Shown piece by piece: positions 32,756 to 42,220 of a DNA stretch of 64,000 nt. This DNA is from Nocardia blacklockiae. Lineage in GTDB: Bacteria; Actinomycetota; Actinomycetes; Mycobacteriales; Mycobacteriaceae. Numbering within the stretch: the stretch's first letter is position 1; every line of letters starts with the position of its first letter. The position numbers and the translations under genes are program-made. The notes below the pieces were generated by a model. That model was given only the letters and a program-made list of their open reading frames with translations. It ran no database searches and had not been told where the DNA came from. Location of the stretch: positions 930,001 to 994,000 of the forward strand of contig NZ_JADLRJ010000001.1 of the NCBI RefSeq assembly GCF_015477355.1, read 5' to 3'.

Positions 32756-33172
32756 TCAGAAGACCTCGACGGTCACCTGAACCGGGTGCGTCACGTCGAG
32801 CACGTCCTGCAGGACGATCACGAGCAGGTCGGCGACCTGGTCGTGGTCGGTCGTCGCGACGGCGACGTCGCAGCGGTAACCCGGTCTGCCCCTGCGGAAT
32901 CCGAGGTGTGCGAGCGTCGCCACCTGGTCCTCGGTCAGCGGCAGCGCCGGGAGCGCGCCGTCCTCGGCCCGGCGGCGCCACCACCGCGTCCGCGACAGCC
33001 GCCCCGGATCCGACACCTCCACGCTCAGGCCGTCGGGGATCTCGGATCTGCCGAACGTCCGCCACTGCACGTACTGACTGGGTGTGTCGACGCTCGCGAT
33101 GACCGCCCGCCGGTCGTACCCGACCAAGGTACGTTCGAGCGTCCGCTCGACCAATGTCCCCAATGTGTCCAC
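32756..33172 (-). CDS. conserved hypothetical, possibly TY-Chap-like
   Basis: A 138-residue protein starting at GTG 33172 behind GGGGGAA. The body alternates strands and helices: QYVQWRTFGRSEIPDGLSVE, an Arg/Trp-rich turn LSRTRWWRRRAEDG, TEDQVATLAHLGFRRGRPGY and a C-terminal helix DLLVIVLQDVLDV. There is no signal peptide or TM segment. The layout recalls the small chaperone-like domains (TY-Chap/YbjN-like) common in actinobacteria, but I cannot assign it firmly. It is alone between ctpJ and an LLM gene. Confidence 0.65.
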   Translation of the reverse strand: MDTLGTLVERTLERTLVGYDRRAVIASVDTPSQYVQWRTFGRSEIPDGLSVEVSDPGRLSRTRWWRRRAEDGALPALPLTEDQVATLAHLGFRRGRPGYRCDVAVATTDHDQVADLLVIVLQDVLDVTHPVQVTVEVF

Positions 33173-33357
33173 GGCTGTTCCCCCTGCCGTCTTCGTTCTG
33201 CCCTCGGTGGAGATGTCGCCCGTCGCGGCCGATCTGTTATCGCCGTCACACCCGCTCCGCCGATTCGCCCGCGCCCGCCCGCGCCGGCGGTTTGCTGTCC
33301 GGGACGCCGGGTAGGTCGGGGACGACAGGACAGGCCTGCTGACAGGAGGAGGTTGCG

Positions 33358-34335
33358 GTGCAGATCGGATACAAGCTGGCGGCAGAAGCGTTCGGGCCCA
33401 AGGAACTCGTCCGGCAGGCGGTGCGTGCCGAGGAGGCCGGATTCGACTTCGTCGAGATCAGCGACCACTACCACCCCTGGCTGGACAACCAGGGCCACTC
33501 GCCGTTCGCGTGGACCGTGCTCGGGGCCATCGCCGCGCGCACCGAGCGCATCGGCCTGGCGACCGGCGTCACCTGCCCGACCGTCCGCTACCACCCGGCG
33601 ATCATCGCGCAGGCCGCGGCCACCCTGGCCCTGACCTCCGACGGCCGGTTCACCCTCGGCGTGGGCTCGGGCGAACGACTCAACGAGCACGTGGTGGGCA
33701 CCGGATTCCCCGACTCCGCGCGGGTGCGCCAGCAGCGGCTGCGCGAGGCCCTCGAGATCATCCGCCTGCTGTGGCGCGGCGGCTACCAGTCCTACCGCGG
33801 CGAATACCTGCAACTGTCCGACGCCCGGGTGTTCGACCTGCCCGACGAGCCGCCGGTGATCGCCGTGGCCGCCGGCGGCACCTCCGCCGCCCACCTCGCC
33901 GCCGAACTCGGCGACGGCCTGTTCGCCACCGAGCCGCGCGGCGAGATCGTCGACCACTACCGCGAATCCGGCGGCAAGGGCCCCCGCTACGCCGAGGTCC
34001 CGCTCGCCTGGGCCCCCGACGCCGACACCGGCGCCCAGGCCGCCCTCGACACCTCCCGCTGGGCGCTCACCGGCTGGAAGGTGATGAGCGAATTGCCCAA
34101 CCCGGTCAATTTCGCCGCGGCCACCACCACCGTGCGCAAGGAAGACATTCGCACCCAATTCGCTTGCGGCACAGACCCCGACGACTTCCTCGCCGCCGCC
34201 CGCCCCTACGTCGAGGCCGGTTTCGACCACCTCGTCATGCAGAACGCCGGCCCGGATCCCGACGGCTTCATCGACTTCTACCGCAGCGAACTCGACTCCC
34301 GCCTGCGCGCGCTGGCGAGCACATCGACCGACTAG
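33358..34335 (+). CDS. F420-dependent LLM-class oxidoreductase (Fgd-like)
   Basis: A 325-residue barrel related to F420-dependent glucose-6-phosphate dehydrogenase. Start GTG 33358 behind GGAGGAGG. MQIGYKLAAEAFGPKELVRQA and FVEISDHYHPWLDNQGHSPFAW (motif ISDHYHPW) match the Fgd/TIGR03557 type. GVTCPTVRYHPAIIAQAAATLA and LGVGSGERLNEHV provide the phosphate-binding loops. F420 use is inferred from family. The substrate is unknown. It is monocistronic. Confidence 0.88.
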   Translation: MQIGYKLAAEAFGPKELVRQAVRAEEAGFDFVEISDHYHPWLDNQGHSPFAWTVLGAIAARTERIGLATGVTCPTVRYHPAIIAQAAATLALTSDGRFTLGVGSGERLNEHVVGTGFPDSARVRQQRLREALEIIRLLWRGGYQSYRGEYLQLSDARVFDLPDEPPVIAVAAGGTSAAHLAAELGDGLFATEPRGEIVDHYRESGGKGPRYAEVPLAWAPDADTGAQAALDTSRWALTGWKVMSELPNPVNFAAATTTVRKEDIRTQFACGTDPDDFLAAARPYVEAGFDHLVMQNAGPDPDGFIDFYRSELDSRLRALASTSTD

Positions 34336-34350
34336 GAGAGCGGCCGCGGG

Positions 34351-35337
34351 TCATGCGTCGTCCGGCTGATAGAGCAGGCGGCGGATGACCTCCGCCGCGC
34401 GGGTGTGCTCATTGCTCTGCGCGGCGTACTGGTCCGCCAGGCGGGGCTGACCTCGCTGTTCGGCACCGGCGCGCATGCGCTCGGCGAGCTGGCGCTTCTC
34501 CTCCAGCGCCCGCAGCGCCGTCCACAACGACTGCTGGACCTCGAGATCCTGCTGGGCCAGCAATGCGCGGCCGGTCCAGGCGTGCCCGACCCGGCAGCGG
34601 AACCGCTCGGGATCGGCCACGACGAACAGCACACCGCCGCAATCCGGACACGCCATCCCCGACGGCTGCGTCATCGCCGTCACCTCCTCCGAACCCCCTT
34701 GTTCGCCGGCATCGATGCGCGCCTCGAGCCGATCCAGCGCGGAGACCGGCGGAGCCGACGCCAGCGCCCGGTCGAGGATGTCGGAGTGCAGCGCGATGCC
34801 GATCTTCCCGGCGGGCAGCACATAGTCGACGGCGGTGGCGGCCAGCGCGCTCTCGGGCATGCTGCGGTAGTCGGCCTCCGTCGGATCCTGCACCACCGCC
34901 AGCCCGCCGCGCGCCTTTATCAGCGCCAAACCGGCGGCCCCGTCGTCGAGCGCACCCGACAGCACGACACCCGCCACGCGCGGCCCCCATTCGACGGCTG
35001 CCGACCGGAACAGCGCGTCGATGCCCGGCCGATGCCGGTTCTCGGTGGGTCCGAGCGAGAGCCGAATCCGCCCGTCCGACACCAGAAGATGACGATCCGG
35101 CACCGCGGTATAGATCATTCCGGCCGTCAGCTCCCGGCCGTCCTCGGCGGCGATCGCCGACAGCGGCCCGGCCCGGTCGAGGATGGTCGCCAGCACGCTG
35201 GGCCCGTTGGGCGGGAGATGCGTCACGACCAACACGGCGGCCGACAGATCCACCGGCAGACCACCGACGAATTCGCGCAAAGCCGCGACACCCCCGGCGG
35301 AAGCGCCGACGACGATCAGATGGGCGGGTTCGGCCAT
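34351..35337 (-). CDS. CheB methylesterase domain with C-terminal zinc ribbon
   Basis: A 328-residue protein from ATG 35337, eight bases after GGGAGG. Residues 1-190 are a CheB catalytic domain with the triad Ser in VVGASAGGVAAL, His in VVTHLPPNG and Asp in LSGALDDGAAGL. A zinc ribbon follows at about 230-260 (CPDCGGVLF, then CRVGHAW), and a long helix covers 265-328 (ALLAQQDLEVQQSLWTALRALEEKRQL). No receiver domain. CheB-zinc ribbon proteins occur in non-motile bacteria; their methylated target is unknown. It is separate from the cheB/cheR pair at 9.4 kb. Confidence 0.87.
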   Translation of the reverse strand: MAEPAHLIVVGASAGGVAALREFVGGLPVDLSAAVLVVTHLPPNGPSVLATILDRAGPLSAIAAEDGRELTAGMIYTAVPDRHLLVSDGRIRLSLGPTENRHRPGIDALFRSAAVEWGPRVAGVVLSGALDDGAAGLALIKARGGLAVVQDPTEADYRSMPESALAATAVDYVLPAGKIGIALHSDILDRALASAPPVSALDRLEARIDAGEQGGSEEVTAMTQPSGMACPDCGGVLFVVADPERFRCRVGHAWTGRALLAQQDLEVQQSLWTALRALEEKRQLAERMRAGAEQRGQPRLADQYAAQSNEHTRAAEVIRRLLYQPDDA

Positions 35338-35477
35338 CGCCCGCACCTCCCTTCCGTCACCGAACAGCGCGTACCGCGCCCTTTCGGCACGGCACGGCCC
35401 GGATACTTCGGCGCTTACCCGGGCCCGAGGCGCGTAATCCCGGGATTGATCGCGGCCATCCGGGCTATTCGGCGACC

Positions 35478-36137
35478 ATGATCTCTTTTCGCGTGCCGGG
35501 TGTGTACCGGCCCCAAGCGGACACGATGCTGCTCCTGCGGGCCTTGGCCGCGGCCGCGATTCCGCGCGGCGGCCGGGTGCTGGATGTGTGTACCGGCACC
35601 GGCGCGGTGGCCGTCGAGGCGCTGCGCAACGGAGCCGAACATGTGACGGCCGTGGATGTTTCGCGTTCGGCGCTGGCCTCGGCGTGGGTCAACAGCCGGG
35701 TGCGGCGCGCCCGGATCGAACTGCGATGCGGCGAGTTCGCGCGCGTGTTGCGCCGCGGTGACCGCTTCGACGCGGTGCTGGCGAACCCGCCCTACGTGCC
35801 GGGCCCCGACCTCGGTCCCGCACGCGGGGCCGCCCGCGCCTGGGAGGCCGGGCCGGACGGCCGCGCGGTGCTGGACCCGCTGTGCCGGATGCTGCCCGAC
35901 CTGCTGCACCGGCGCGGCACGGCGCTGATCGTGCACTCGGCGCTGTGCGGCGCCGACGAGACGGTGGACCTGCTGCGCGACGGCGGCCTGAAGGCGGCGA
36001 TCGTGGCGCGCGAGACCATCGAGTTCGGTCCGGTCCTGCACGCCCGCGCCGAATGGCTGGAATCGACCGGACTGATCGAACCCGGTCAGCGGCACGAGGA
36101 ACTGGTGGTCGTGCGCGCCGACCGGACGATCGTCTGA
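35478..36137 (+). CDS. HemK/PrmC-like SAM-dependent methyltransferase
   Basis: A 219-residue class I methyltransferase. PGVYRPQADTMLLLRAL is the lead helix common in HemK-like proteins, VLDVCTGTGAVAVEALRNGA is the SAM loop, and VLANPPYVPGPD is the NPPY motif used for methylating planar amide or base nitrogen. It is shorter than PrmC (no N-terminal helical domain), so it is more like actinobacterial N5-glutamine-type paralogues of unknown target. ATG 35478 lies six bases after TATTCG and lacks a Shine-Dalgarno, so it may be leaderless. Confidence 0.87.
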   Translation: MISFRVPGVYRPQADTMLLLRALAAAAIPRGGRVLDVCTGTGAVAVEALRNGAEHVTAVDVSRSALASAWVNSRVRRARIELRCGEFARVLRRGDRFDAVLANPPYVPGPDLGPARGAARAWEAGPDGRAVLDPLCRMLPDLLHRRGTALIVHSALCGADETVDLLRDGGLKAAIVARETIEFGPVLHARAEWLESTGLIEPGQRHEELVVVRADRTIV

Positions 36138-36150
36138 CAACAGCGCGCCG

Positions 36151-36912
36151 TCAGCGGGTCAATCGCACCGCGGCCATCGGCAGCGTCACCCACACCACCT
36201 TCCCCGCCGGCCAGCGCGGGGCACAACCCCACGCCCGCGCGAGCCGTGCCACGACGTGCAGACCCCCCGCCCCCTGCGCGTCGGCGCCCGGCTCGCGCAG
36301 GACCGCCTCGCGCGGGTCGGAGTCCGACACCGCCACGGTGAGCCGTCCCTTGCGCAGCTCCAGCCGCAGCTCGATGTCGTCGGCGCTGTCGGCGTGCACC
36401 AGCGAATTCTCCACCAGCTCGGTCGCCACCAGCCCGGCATCGGCGCGCAGCCGTGGCACACCCCAGCGCTCGCACGTCACGTTGACGAACCGGCGCGCCC
36501 GCCGCCCGCCCGAGAGATTGCGCGCCAGCCGCAGCATGGCGCGGCGACGGGTCGGCTGCGCGGCTAGGCTCGCCACCGCGGCCGCCTGCGTGTCGAAGAC
36601 CGGCACGAACCGGTCGACCACACTCGACCGCAACCGCCCGCGCTGCGCCGGCGACTCCGCCACCACCAGCAGCGGCACCGTCGGCCAGGTATCGATGCAC
36701 ATCCAGGCGCTGCTGAACGCGGTCAGCAGCGAGTCGGTGGCCACCGTCAGATCGTCCACCTCCACCACGACCGCGCGCGGCTGGTCGACGGCGTACTTCA
36801 CCAGATCGTCCCGGAGGTTCCGGTACGTCAGCATATTCAGTTCTCCGCAGGGCCGGACGATCGAACAGTTCTCGAAATCTGTTCGAGTCCAGCCGATTCC
36901 AGCGTCGGTCAT
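36151..36912 (-). CDS. STAS-HATPase fusion, anti-sigma/antagonist-type regulator
   Basis: A 253-residue protein, ATG 36912 behind GGAG. Residues 1-110 resemble a STAS/anti-anti-sigma domain (FENCSIVRPCGELNML, VVVEVDDLTVATDSLL). Residues 125-253 form an RsbW-type ATPase: N-box VATELVENSLVHADSAD, VAVSDSDPREA, and G-box GGLHVVARLARAWG, WVTLP. In the partner-switch system these are separate proteins (RsbV and RsbW); here they are fused, so the STAS part could be self-inhibitory. No sigma factor gene is adjacent. Confidence 0.83.
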   Translation of the reverse strand: MTDAGIGWTRTDFENCSIVRPCGELNMLTYRNLRDDLVKYAVDQPRAVVVEVDDLTVATDSLLTAFSSAWMCIDTWPTVPLLVVAESPAQRGRLRSSVVDRFVPVFDTQAAAVASLAAQPTRRRAMLRLARNLSGGRRARRFVNVTCERWGVPRLRADAGLVATELVENSLVHADSADDIELRLELRKGRLTVAVSDSDPREAVLREPGADAQGAGGLHVVARLARAWGCAPRWPAGKVVWVTLPMAAVRLTR

Positions 36913-37081
36913 ATGTTCTCCACGTCAGTGCGACACCGCGGGCGCCGCGTCCGTTCACCTCGTCCCGTGCGCGCAGGCCGGTCCGTCGATCACCACACAC
37001 GGTTCGCCGGTCGGAACCGGCCTGCTCATTGAGCGCTACCCGCCCCCGGCCCGCGCAAACGGCCGTACGTACGCCCGCGGG

Positions 37082-37087
37082 TAGGAT
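37082..37087 (+). promoter_or_regulatory. -10 hexamer TAGGAT, leaderless arrangement
   Basis: TAGGAT ends six bases before GTG 37094; no Shine-Dalgarno is present. This geometry matches the presumed leaderless starts at 9375, 12005 and 28610. Confidence 0.5.
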
Positions 37088-37093
37088 CGCGGC

Positions 37094-37771
37094 GTGGCCG
37101 ATCTCGGTGAACCACCCAGGGCCGGTGACGTGTCCGGCAGTGTCACCGCGGCGCGGCGTCAGGCTACCGGAAGCTTCCGGTTCTGGTTCGCCGATCAGCG
37201 CTGGGAATGGTCCGACGAGCTCGCGCGCATGCACGGCTACGAGCCCGGCGCGGTGCGGCCCACCACCCACCTGCTGCTCGAGCACAACCATCCCGACGAC
37301 CGCGCCCGGGTCGCCGACGCCATCGCCTACTCGCTGCAATCGGGGCAGCCGCTGTCGAGCCGGCACCGGTTTCTCGACACCGCCGGCCACGTGCACGAGG
37401 TCGTGGTGGTGGCCGAGCGGCTGCTCGACGACTCCGGCGGCGTGGTCGGCACATCCGGCTACTACATCGACCTCACCGACGCGCTCGCCGAACAACGCCG
37501 CCAGGTCCTCGACGACACCATGCCCGACGTGGTCGAGGCCCGCGCGGTGATCGAGCAGGCCAAGGGCGTGCTGATGCGGGTCTACGACCTCAACGCCGAC
37601 CAGGCGTTCCGGGTGCTGCGCTGGCGCTCGCAGGAGACCAACACCAAGTTGCGCGTGCTCGCCCAGCAGCTCATCGCCGACCTCGCCCGCCTGGCCCCGA
37701 CCTCGGCGGCCGAACGCAGCGAATTCGACGACCTGCTGCTCACCGCGCGCCGCCGGGTACGCGAGAACTGA
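37094..37771 (+). CDS. PAS-ANTAR antitermination regulator
   Basis: A 225-residue protein. PAS domain (PAS_3-like) at about 25-130: GSFRFWFADQRWEWSDELAR, HNHPDDRARVADAIAYSL and GHVHEVVVVAERLLDDSGGVVG. ANTAR domain at about 150-205: RAVIEQAKGVLMRVYDLNADQAFRVL and RWRSQETNTKLRVLAQQL. ANTAR binds dual-hairpin RNA; PAS would give the input. Probably leaderless from GTG 37094. It is the third ANTAR protein in the window. Confidence 0.87.
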   Translation: MADLGEPPRAGDVSGSVTAARRQATGSFRFWFADQRWEWSDELARMHGYEPGAVRPTTHLLLEHNHPDDRARVADAIAYSLQSGQPLSSRHRFLDTAGHVHEVVVVAERLLDDSGGVVGTSGYYIDLTDALAEQRRQVLDDTMPDVVEARAVIEQAKGVLMRVYDLNADQAFRVLRWRSQETNTKLRVLAQQLIADLARLAPTSAAERSEFDDLLLTARRRVREN

Positions 37772-37815
37772 AACTCAGTGCGCGACAACGCCGCTGAGTT
37801 CGTCGGGCGCGGCCG

Positions 37816-39144
37816 TCAATCCACCCGCAACTCGACGCCCTTGGTCTCGGTCACGAAGAACACCGTGCCGAGCGTGAGCAGCGCCGTGAAGACAAAATAG
37901 CCTGCGGGGGCGAGGGAATTGCCGGTGAGGTCGATGAGATAGGTAGCGATGAACGGGGCCGTTCCGCCCAGCAGCATGTTGGTGATGTTGTTGCCCAGGG
38001 CCAGGCCGCTGTAGCGGACCGAGGCCTTCAGCATCTCCACGTAGGTCACATAGGATGCGCCGTTCACGATCGAGACGCAGACGAACAACACCGATTGGCC
38101 CACCACCGCCTGCCAGGCGCCCGTGCCGGACATCAGCACGAACATCGGCACGCCGAGAATGGCAGCGGCGATACTTCCGGTGAACAGCACGGGTTTACGG
38201 CCGTACCGGTCGGCGAGGTAACCGGCGATAGGCAGTGTGATCACGCCGAGCACCAGCGCGAGAGAGGTGGACAGGAATGCCAGGGTGGACGAATGCCCGC
38301 CCGCGGTCTGCAGATACGTCGCGGCGTACACCGAGGCGATGTAGTACCCGCCGGTGATGAGCGCGCCGAGGAACACGATCTTCAAGACCGCCCCGCCGGA
38401 CGTGCTCAGCAATTCGACGACCGGAAGTTTCTTCGTCTCACCCTTTTCCGCGAGTTCCTCGAATTGCGGGGTGTCCTCCATACGATTGCGGATCCAGATG
38501 CCGACCACGCCGATGACGATGCTCAGCAGGAACGGAATGCGCCACGCCCAGGACAGGATCGTGTCGTGGGAGAACAGCGAGGTCAACGCGAGCGCGACCA
38601 AGGAGGCGACCAGCGAGCCGAGATAGGTGCCTGAATTGACCATCGACGTCTGGGTGGCCCGCCAGCGCGCCGGCGCCGATTCCGACACGAACGCGTTGGC
38701 GCCGCCGAGTTCCCCGCCCGCGGCGAAACCCTGTAGGCAGCGGGCCAGCACCAGCGCCGCGGTGGCCCACACGCCCAGCGTCACATAGGTGGGCATCAGA
38801 CCCATTATCACGGTGGCGATGACCATCAGCAGGATGGTCCACGACAGCGCGCTCTTGCGGCCGTACTTGTCGCCGATGTGCCCGAAGAAGATCCCGCCCG
38901 GCACCCGCAGGAAGAACGCGACCGCGAACGCGGCGAACGTGCCCAGCAGCGCGGCCGTGTCGTTCTCCGAGACGAAGAACAGGGTGGCGACGACGGTCGC
39001 CATGTATCCGTAGATGCCGAAGTCGTAGTACTCGACCACGGTGCCGACGATGGCCGCCCGCACGACCCGCACCGACGACCGGGCGCCGGTGTGCTCCGGT
39101 GCGGTGCGGTGCTCGGCCTGCGGCATCAGCTCGTTTCCCAACAT
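37816..39144 (-). CDS. MHS-family MFS transporter (metabolite:H+ symporter)
   Basis: A 442-residue transporter with 12 helices, importing a carboxylate or aromatic acid. The N-terminus RVVRAAIVGTVVEYYDFGIYGYMA is the MHS signature (VEYYDF), FGHIGDKYGRKSALSWTI is the loop 2-3 motif, QGFAAGGELGGANAFVSESAP marks TM4-5, and RIPFLLSIVIGVVGIWIR follows. Last gene of a five-gene operon whose other members are oxidoreductases, so it likely imports the operon's substrate. Confidence 0.9.
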   Translation of the reverse strand: MLGNELMPQAEHRTAPEHTGARSSVRVVRAAIVGTVVEYYDFGIYGYMATVVATLFFVSENDTAALLGTFAAFAVAFFLRVPGGIFFGHIGDKYGRKSALSWTILLMVIATVIMGLMPTYVTLGVWATAALVLARCLQGFAAGGELGGANAFVSESAPARWRATQTSMVNSGTYLGSLVASLVALALTSLFSHDTILSWAWRIPFLLSIVIGVVGIWIRNRMEDTPQFEELAEKGETKKLPVVELLSTSGGAVLKIVFLGALITGGYYIASVYAATYLQTAGGHSSTLAFLSTSLALVLGVITLPIAGYLADRYGRKPVLFTGSIAAAILGVPMFVLMSGTGAWQAVVGQSVLFVCVSIVNGASYVTYVEMLKASVRYSGLALGNNITNMLLGGTAPFIATYLIDLTGNSLAPAGYFVFTALLTLGTVFFVTETKGVELRVD

Positions 39145-39153
39145 GTCGGTTCC

Positions 39154-40575
39154 TCAGGTGTTCCTGTGGGAGTTCGCGGCGCTGCGGCCGGCGAGGCGTC
39201 CCATCGTCAAAGCATTGGCGACGGCGTTGCCGCCGCCCACGTAGCGCTGCCCGAGCACGCCGCCACCGGCCTCCCCGGCGGCGAAGAGCCCGGGGACGGG
39301 CTGTCCGGTGGTATCGAGAACCGCTGCGCGCGAGTCGATTTCGAGACCGGTATGGGTACAGACGAGTTCGGCGGGCAGGATCCGGGCCGCGTAGAACGGC
39401 GCCGCGGCGATCGGGTCCAGCCGGGTGTCGACGCCCTTCGCCGCGAGCGAGACGTGGCGGCGGAACTCGTCGTCCGCGCCCGCGGGCAGCTGAGCGTTCC
39501 AGCGTTCGATACTCGCACGCAGGGCGGGCGCGGGGACGCCGATGGCTGCGGCGAGTCCGGTCAGGTCGCTCGCGCATGCCGTGCGACCGGCGGCGACCTC
39601 CGCCACGACGCGCTCGGGAATCCAATCGGTGTAGCCGGGCGGCAGATTCACCCTCGCCTTCTCGTCGAAGATCATCCAGCCGTAGCCGCCGTGCCGGTCG
39701 ATGATGCCGGTGGACACGGCGTAGGAGGCGTCCTCGTCCATGAACCGCCGCCCGGTCTTGTCGACGTAGATCCGGGCGGCGGGCGGGAATCCGGACTGCC
39801 AGTGATGGAAGCGCTGGAAGTACACGGTCGGCATGAGCAGCCCCCAGCCGTGCCCGGTGACGGCCGCGTCGACCTGCGCGCCGAGGCGCAGATGATCACC
39901 GCGGCTGCCGGGCGCGGCCACCACGAACAGCGACTCCCCCGCGGCCCGCGCCGCCGGAAAGTGCTTGTCCACCAAGCCCGGATCCTGCGCGAAGCCACCG
40001 GACGCGACGACCACGGCACCGGCCTGCACCTCGACTCCGTCCGCGACCACACCGGCGACCCGGCCGTCGCGCACCAGCAGCCGTTCGACCCGCGTTCCCA
40101 GCACCACCTCGATCCCGCGTTCACGCGCGGCCCGACTCAGCACCTGCACCAGCCCGTACCCCTGGTCCTTCGGCACGTGCCCGCGCCACACGTCCTCCAC
40201 GCCCGCCCGGGTCAGCCCCGGCTGGTGCGCGTTCCCCGACACCGCCGCGGGAATCTCCACGCCGAGCCCGAGCAGCCATTCCAGCGTCGGCCCGGCGTGC
40301 GCGCAGAACGTGTGGACCAGGCCCGGCCGCAGCGTCCACTGGTTGAGGTCCATGTAGTGCTGGAAGAACCTCTCCGCCGAATCCTCGATGCCGAGCGCCC
40401 GCTGCACGCTGGTGCCGGCCGCGGTGAACAGTCCCGCCGACAGCTGGGTCGAGCCGCCGAGTTCCCGCTCGGATTCGAACAGCAGCACCGACGCCCCGTC
40501 CTCGGCCGCCGACACCGCGGCCGCCAGACCGGCCCCGCCGCCGCCGATCACGACGACGTCGAACTCGTCGTCCAT
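39154..40575 (-). CDS. FAD-dependent dehydrogenase/fumarate reductase-like flavoprotein
   Basis: A 473-residue FAD protein. ATG 40575 has AAGGGAG upstream and overlaps the SDR stop by one base (TGATG). Motifs: FDVVVIGGGGAGLAAAVSAAEDG (Rossmann), ELGGSTQLSAG (the GGS of the fumarate reductase/ketosteroid dehydrogenase group), GAVVVASGGFAQD, and the C-terminal GLFAAGEAGGGVLGQRYVGGGNAVANALTMGR. Family members carry out flavin-linked 1,2-dehydrogenation of ketones or reduction of enoates. With two SDRs nearby, an alicyclic or steroid/terpenoid-like alcohol-ketone substrate is a fair guess. Confidence 0.88.
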   Translation of the reverse strand: MDDEFDVVVIGGGGAGLAAAVSAAEDGASVLLFESERELGGSTQLSAGLFTAAGTSVQRALGIEDSAERFFQHYMDLNQWTLRPGLVHTFCAHAGPTLEWLLGLGVEIPAAVSGNAHQPGLTRAGVEDVWRGHVPKDQGYGLVQVLSRAARERGIEVVLGTRVERLLVRDGRVAGVVADGVEVQAGAVVVASGGFAQDPGLVDKHFPAARAAGESLFVVAAPGSRGDHLRLGAQVDAAVTGHGWGLLMPTVYFQRFHHWQSGFPPAARIYVDKTGRRFMDEDASYAVSTGIIDRHGGYGWMIFDEKARVNLPPGYTDWIPERVVAEVAAGRTACASDLTGLAAAIGVPAPALRASIERWNAQLPAGADDEFRRHVSLAAKGVDTRLDPIAAAPFYAARILPAELVCTHTGLEIDSRAAVLDTTGQPVPGLFAAGEAGGGVLGQRYVGGGNAVANALTMGRLAGRSAANSHRNT

Positions 40576-41357
40576 CACAGGCTCCCTTCGGTTTCCGCGA
40601 CGATGCGGTGGTACAGGCCGTTGGCGACCAGTCCGCCGTCGACGGTCACCTCGCTGCCGGTCATGTAGCTCGAGCGGTCGGACAGCAGGTGCAGCACCGC
40701 GTCCGTGATCTCCTCGACCGCGCCCATGCGCCCCATCGGCACCGACCGCAGCGACGACTCCACGAACCCGCTCGACCCGCTGACCAGCGCGGTGCCCACC
40801 AATCCGGGATGCACCGAATTGACCCGGATACCCCACCGCACCAGCCCGCCGGCCGCCGACTTGGACAACCCGGTCAGTCCCCACTTGCTCGCGGAGTAGG
40901 CCGGGGAGAAGTAGCCGATCTGCCCGGCGATCGAGGAGATGTTCACGATCGAACCGCCGCCGGAGTCCCGCATCAGCGGCGCCACGGCCCGCATCCCGTA
41001 GAAGGCCCCGAACAGGTTGACGCGCAACGTCTTCTCCCAGACGTCGTCCGGGGTGTCCATGAACTCCAGCCGCCGCGAGATGCCCGCGTTGTTGACCAGC
41101 CCGCCCAGCGCGCCGCGCGCGTCGCGGATCTCGTCGACCACCCGCGTCCAAGCGGACCGGTCGGCGACGTCGAGGCGGTGCGCGCTGGCGGACCCGCCCG
41201 CCGCCGTGATCTCGGCGGCGAGAGCGGTGGTGTCGGCGACGTCCGCCAGGCAGACGTGGCTGCCCAGCGCCCCGAGCGCCCGCGCGTGCGCCGCGCCCAT
41301 TCCCGCGGCCGCGCCCGTGATCAGGACGACCGCCGGATACCTCGGCCGATCAGACAT
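40575..41357 (-). CDS. SDR family oxidoreductase
   Basis: A 260-residue classical short-chain dehydrogenase. [16 protein letters not shown] binds the NAD(P) pyrophosphate, VNNAG is present, and the catalytic Ser is in [22 protein letters not shown] with Tyr-x3-Lys. The acidic residue CLADVAD after beta2 favours NAD. It overlaps the other SDR gene by 8 bases. It interconverts an alcohol and ketone in the operon's pathway. Confidence 0.92.
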   Translation of the reverse strand: MSDRPRYPAVVLITGAAAGMGAAHARALGALGSHVCLADVADTTALAAEITAAGGSASAHRLDVADRSAWTRVVDEIRDARGALGGLVNNAGISRRLEFMDTPDDVWEKTLRVNLFGAFYGMRAVAPLMRDSGGGSIVNISSIAGQIGYFSPAYSASKWGLTGLSKSAAGGLVRWGIRVNSVHPGLVGTALVSGSSGFVESSLRSVPMGRMGAVEEITDAVLHLLSDRSSYMTGSEVTVDGGLVANGLYHRIVAETEGSL

Positions 41358-42183
41358 GCCGGGACCCGCCGTCCACCGCGATGCTGTGCCCGGTGACGTA
41401 GCGGGCGCTGTCGGACAGCAGGAACAGCAGCGGCCCGAGCACCTCCTCCGGTGCGCCGAGCCGGTGCAGTGGCACCGCGTCGAGGGCGCGCGCGAGCGCG
41501 GCCGGATCGTCCTGGACCCAGCGGGTCATCTCGGTGTCGATGTAGCCGGGAGCCAGCGCGTTGACCCGAATCCCCTTGTCGCCGAACTCGACCGCGAGCG
41601 ATTCGGTGAGATGCGCGACGGCGGCCTTCGAGGTGCAGTACGCCCCGCGGCCCTTGCGCACCCGCACCGCCGACACCGACGACATGTTCACGATCGCGCC
41701 GCCCGGCCGCAGGTGCCGCGCCGCGGCCTGCGCCCCGTACAACACCCCCTCGACATTCACGCGCAGGGTGGCGCCGATCTGCTCGGGCGAGATGTCGGCC
41801 GCCTCCGCGAAGGGGAAGACGCCCGCGTTGTTGATCCAGAAGTCGATCCGCCCGAACTCCCGCAGCGCCCGCTGGGCGAGTTCCTCGTGGTCGGCGGCCA
41901 CCGTGACATCCGCGCCGACGCCGACGATCCGGCCCGGCTTCCCCGCGAGCGCGCCCTCGGCGAGTTCACCGTTGAGCCGGTCCGCCGTGGCGACCACCTG
42001 CTCCTCGTTGATGTCGGCGGCGAGCACCGACACCCCGCGGCTGGCCAGGCCTGCCGCGAAGATCGCCCCCATGCCCTGCGCGGCGCCGGTGACGACGGCG
42101 GCCTTGCCCGCCATCTCGGGGTAGTGCGCGCTCATCGGCGTCGGGTCGGTGCGCCCGGGATTGTGCTGCGCCGTGGTGCTCAT
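41350..42183 (-). CDS. SDR family oxidoreductase
   Basis: A 277-residue classical [57 protein letters not shown] (Ser, Tyr, Lys) and the usual C-terminal [22 protein letters not shown] after beta2 favours NAD. About 20 extra residues precede the Rossmann fold; a shorter start at an inner Met is possible. It overlaps the next SDR by 8 bases and differs enough to act on a different intermediate. Confidence 0.92.
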   Translation of the reverse strand: MSTTAQHNPGRTDPTPMSAHYPEMAGKAAVVTGAAQGMGAIFAAGLASRGVSVLAADINEEQVVATADRLNGELAEGALAGKPGRIVGVGADVTVAADHEELAQRALREFGRIDFWINNAGVFPFAEAADISPEQIGATLRVNVEGVLYGAQAAARHLRPGGAIVNMSSVSAVRVRKGRGAYCTSKAAVAHLTESLAVEFGDKGIRVNALAPGYIDTEMTRWVQDDPAALARALDAVPLHRLGAPEEVLGPLLFLLSDSARYVTGHSIAVDGGSRHV

Positions 42184-42220
42184 CGGTGTTCCTCTCTCGT
42201 ATGCGAAAAGTGGCCGGGGC

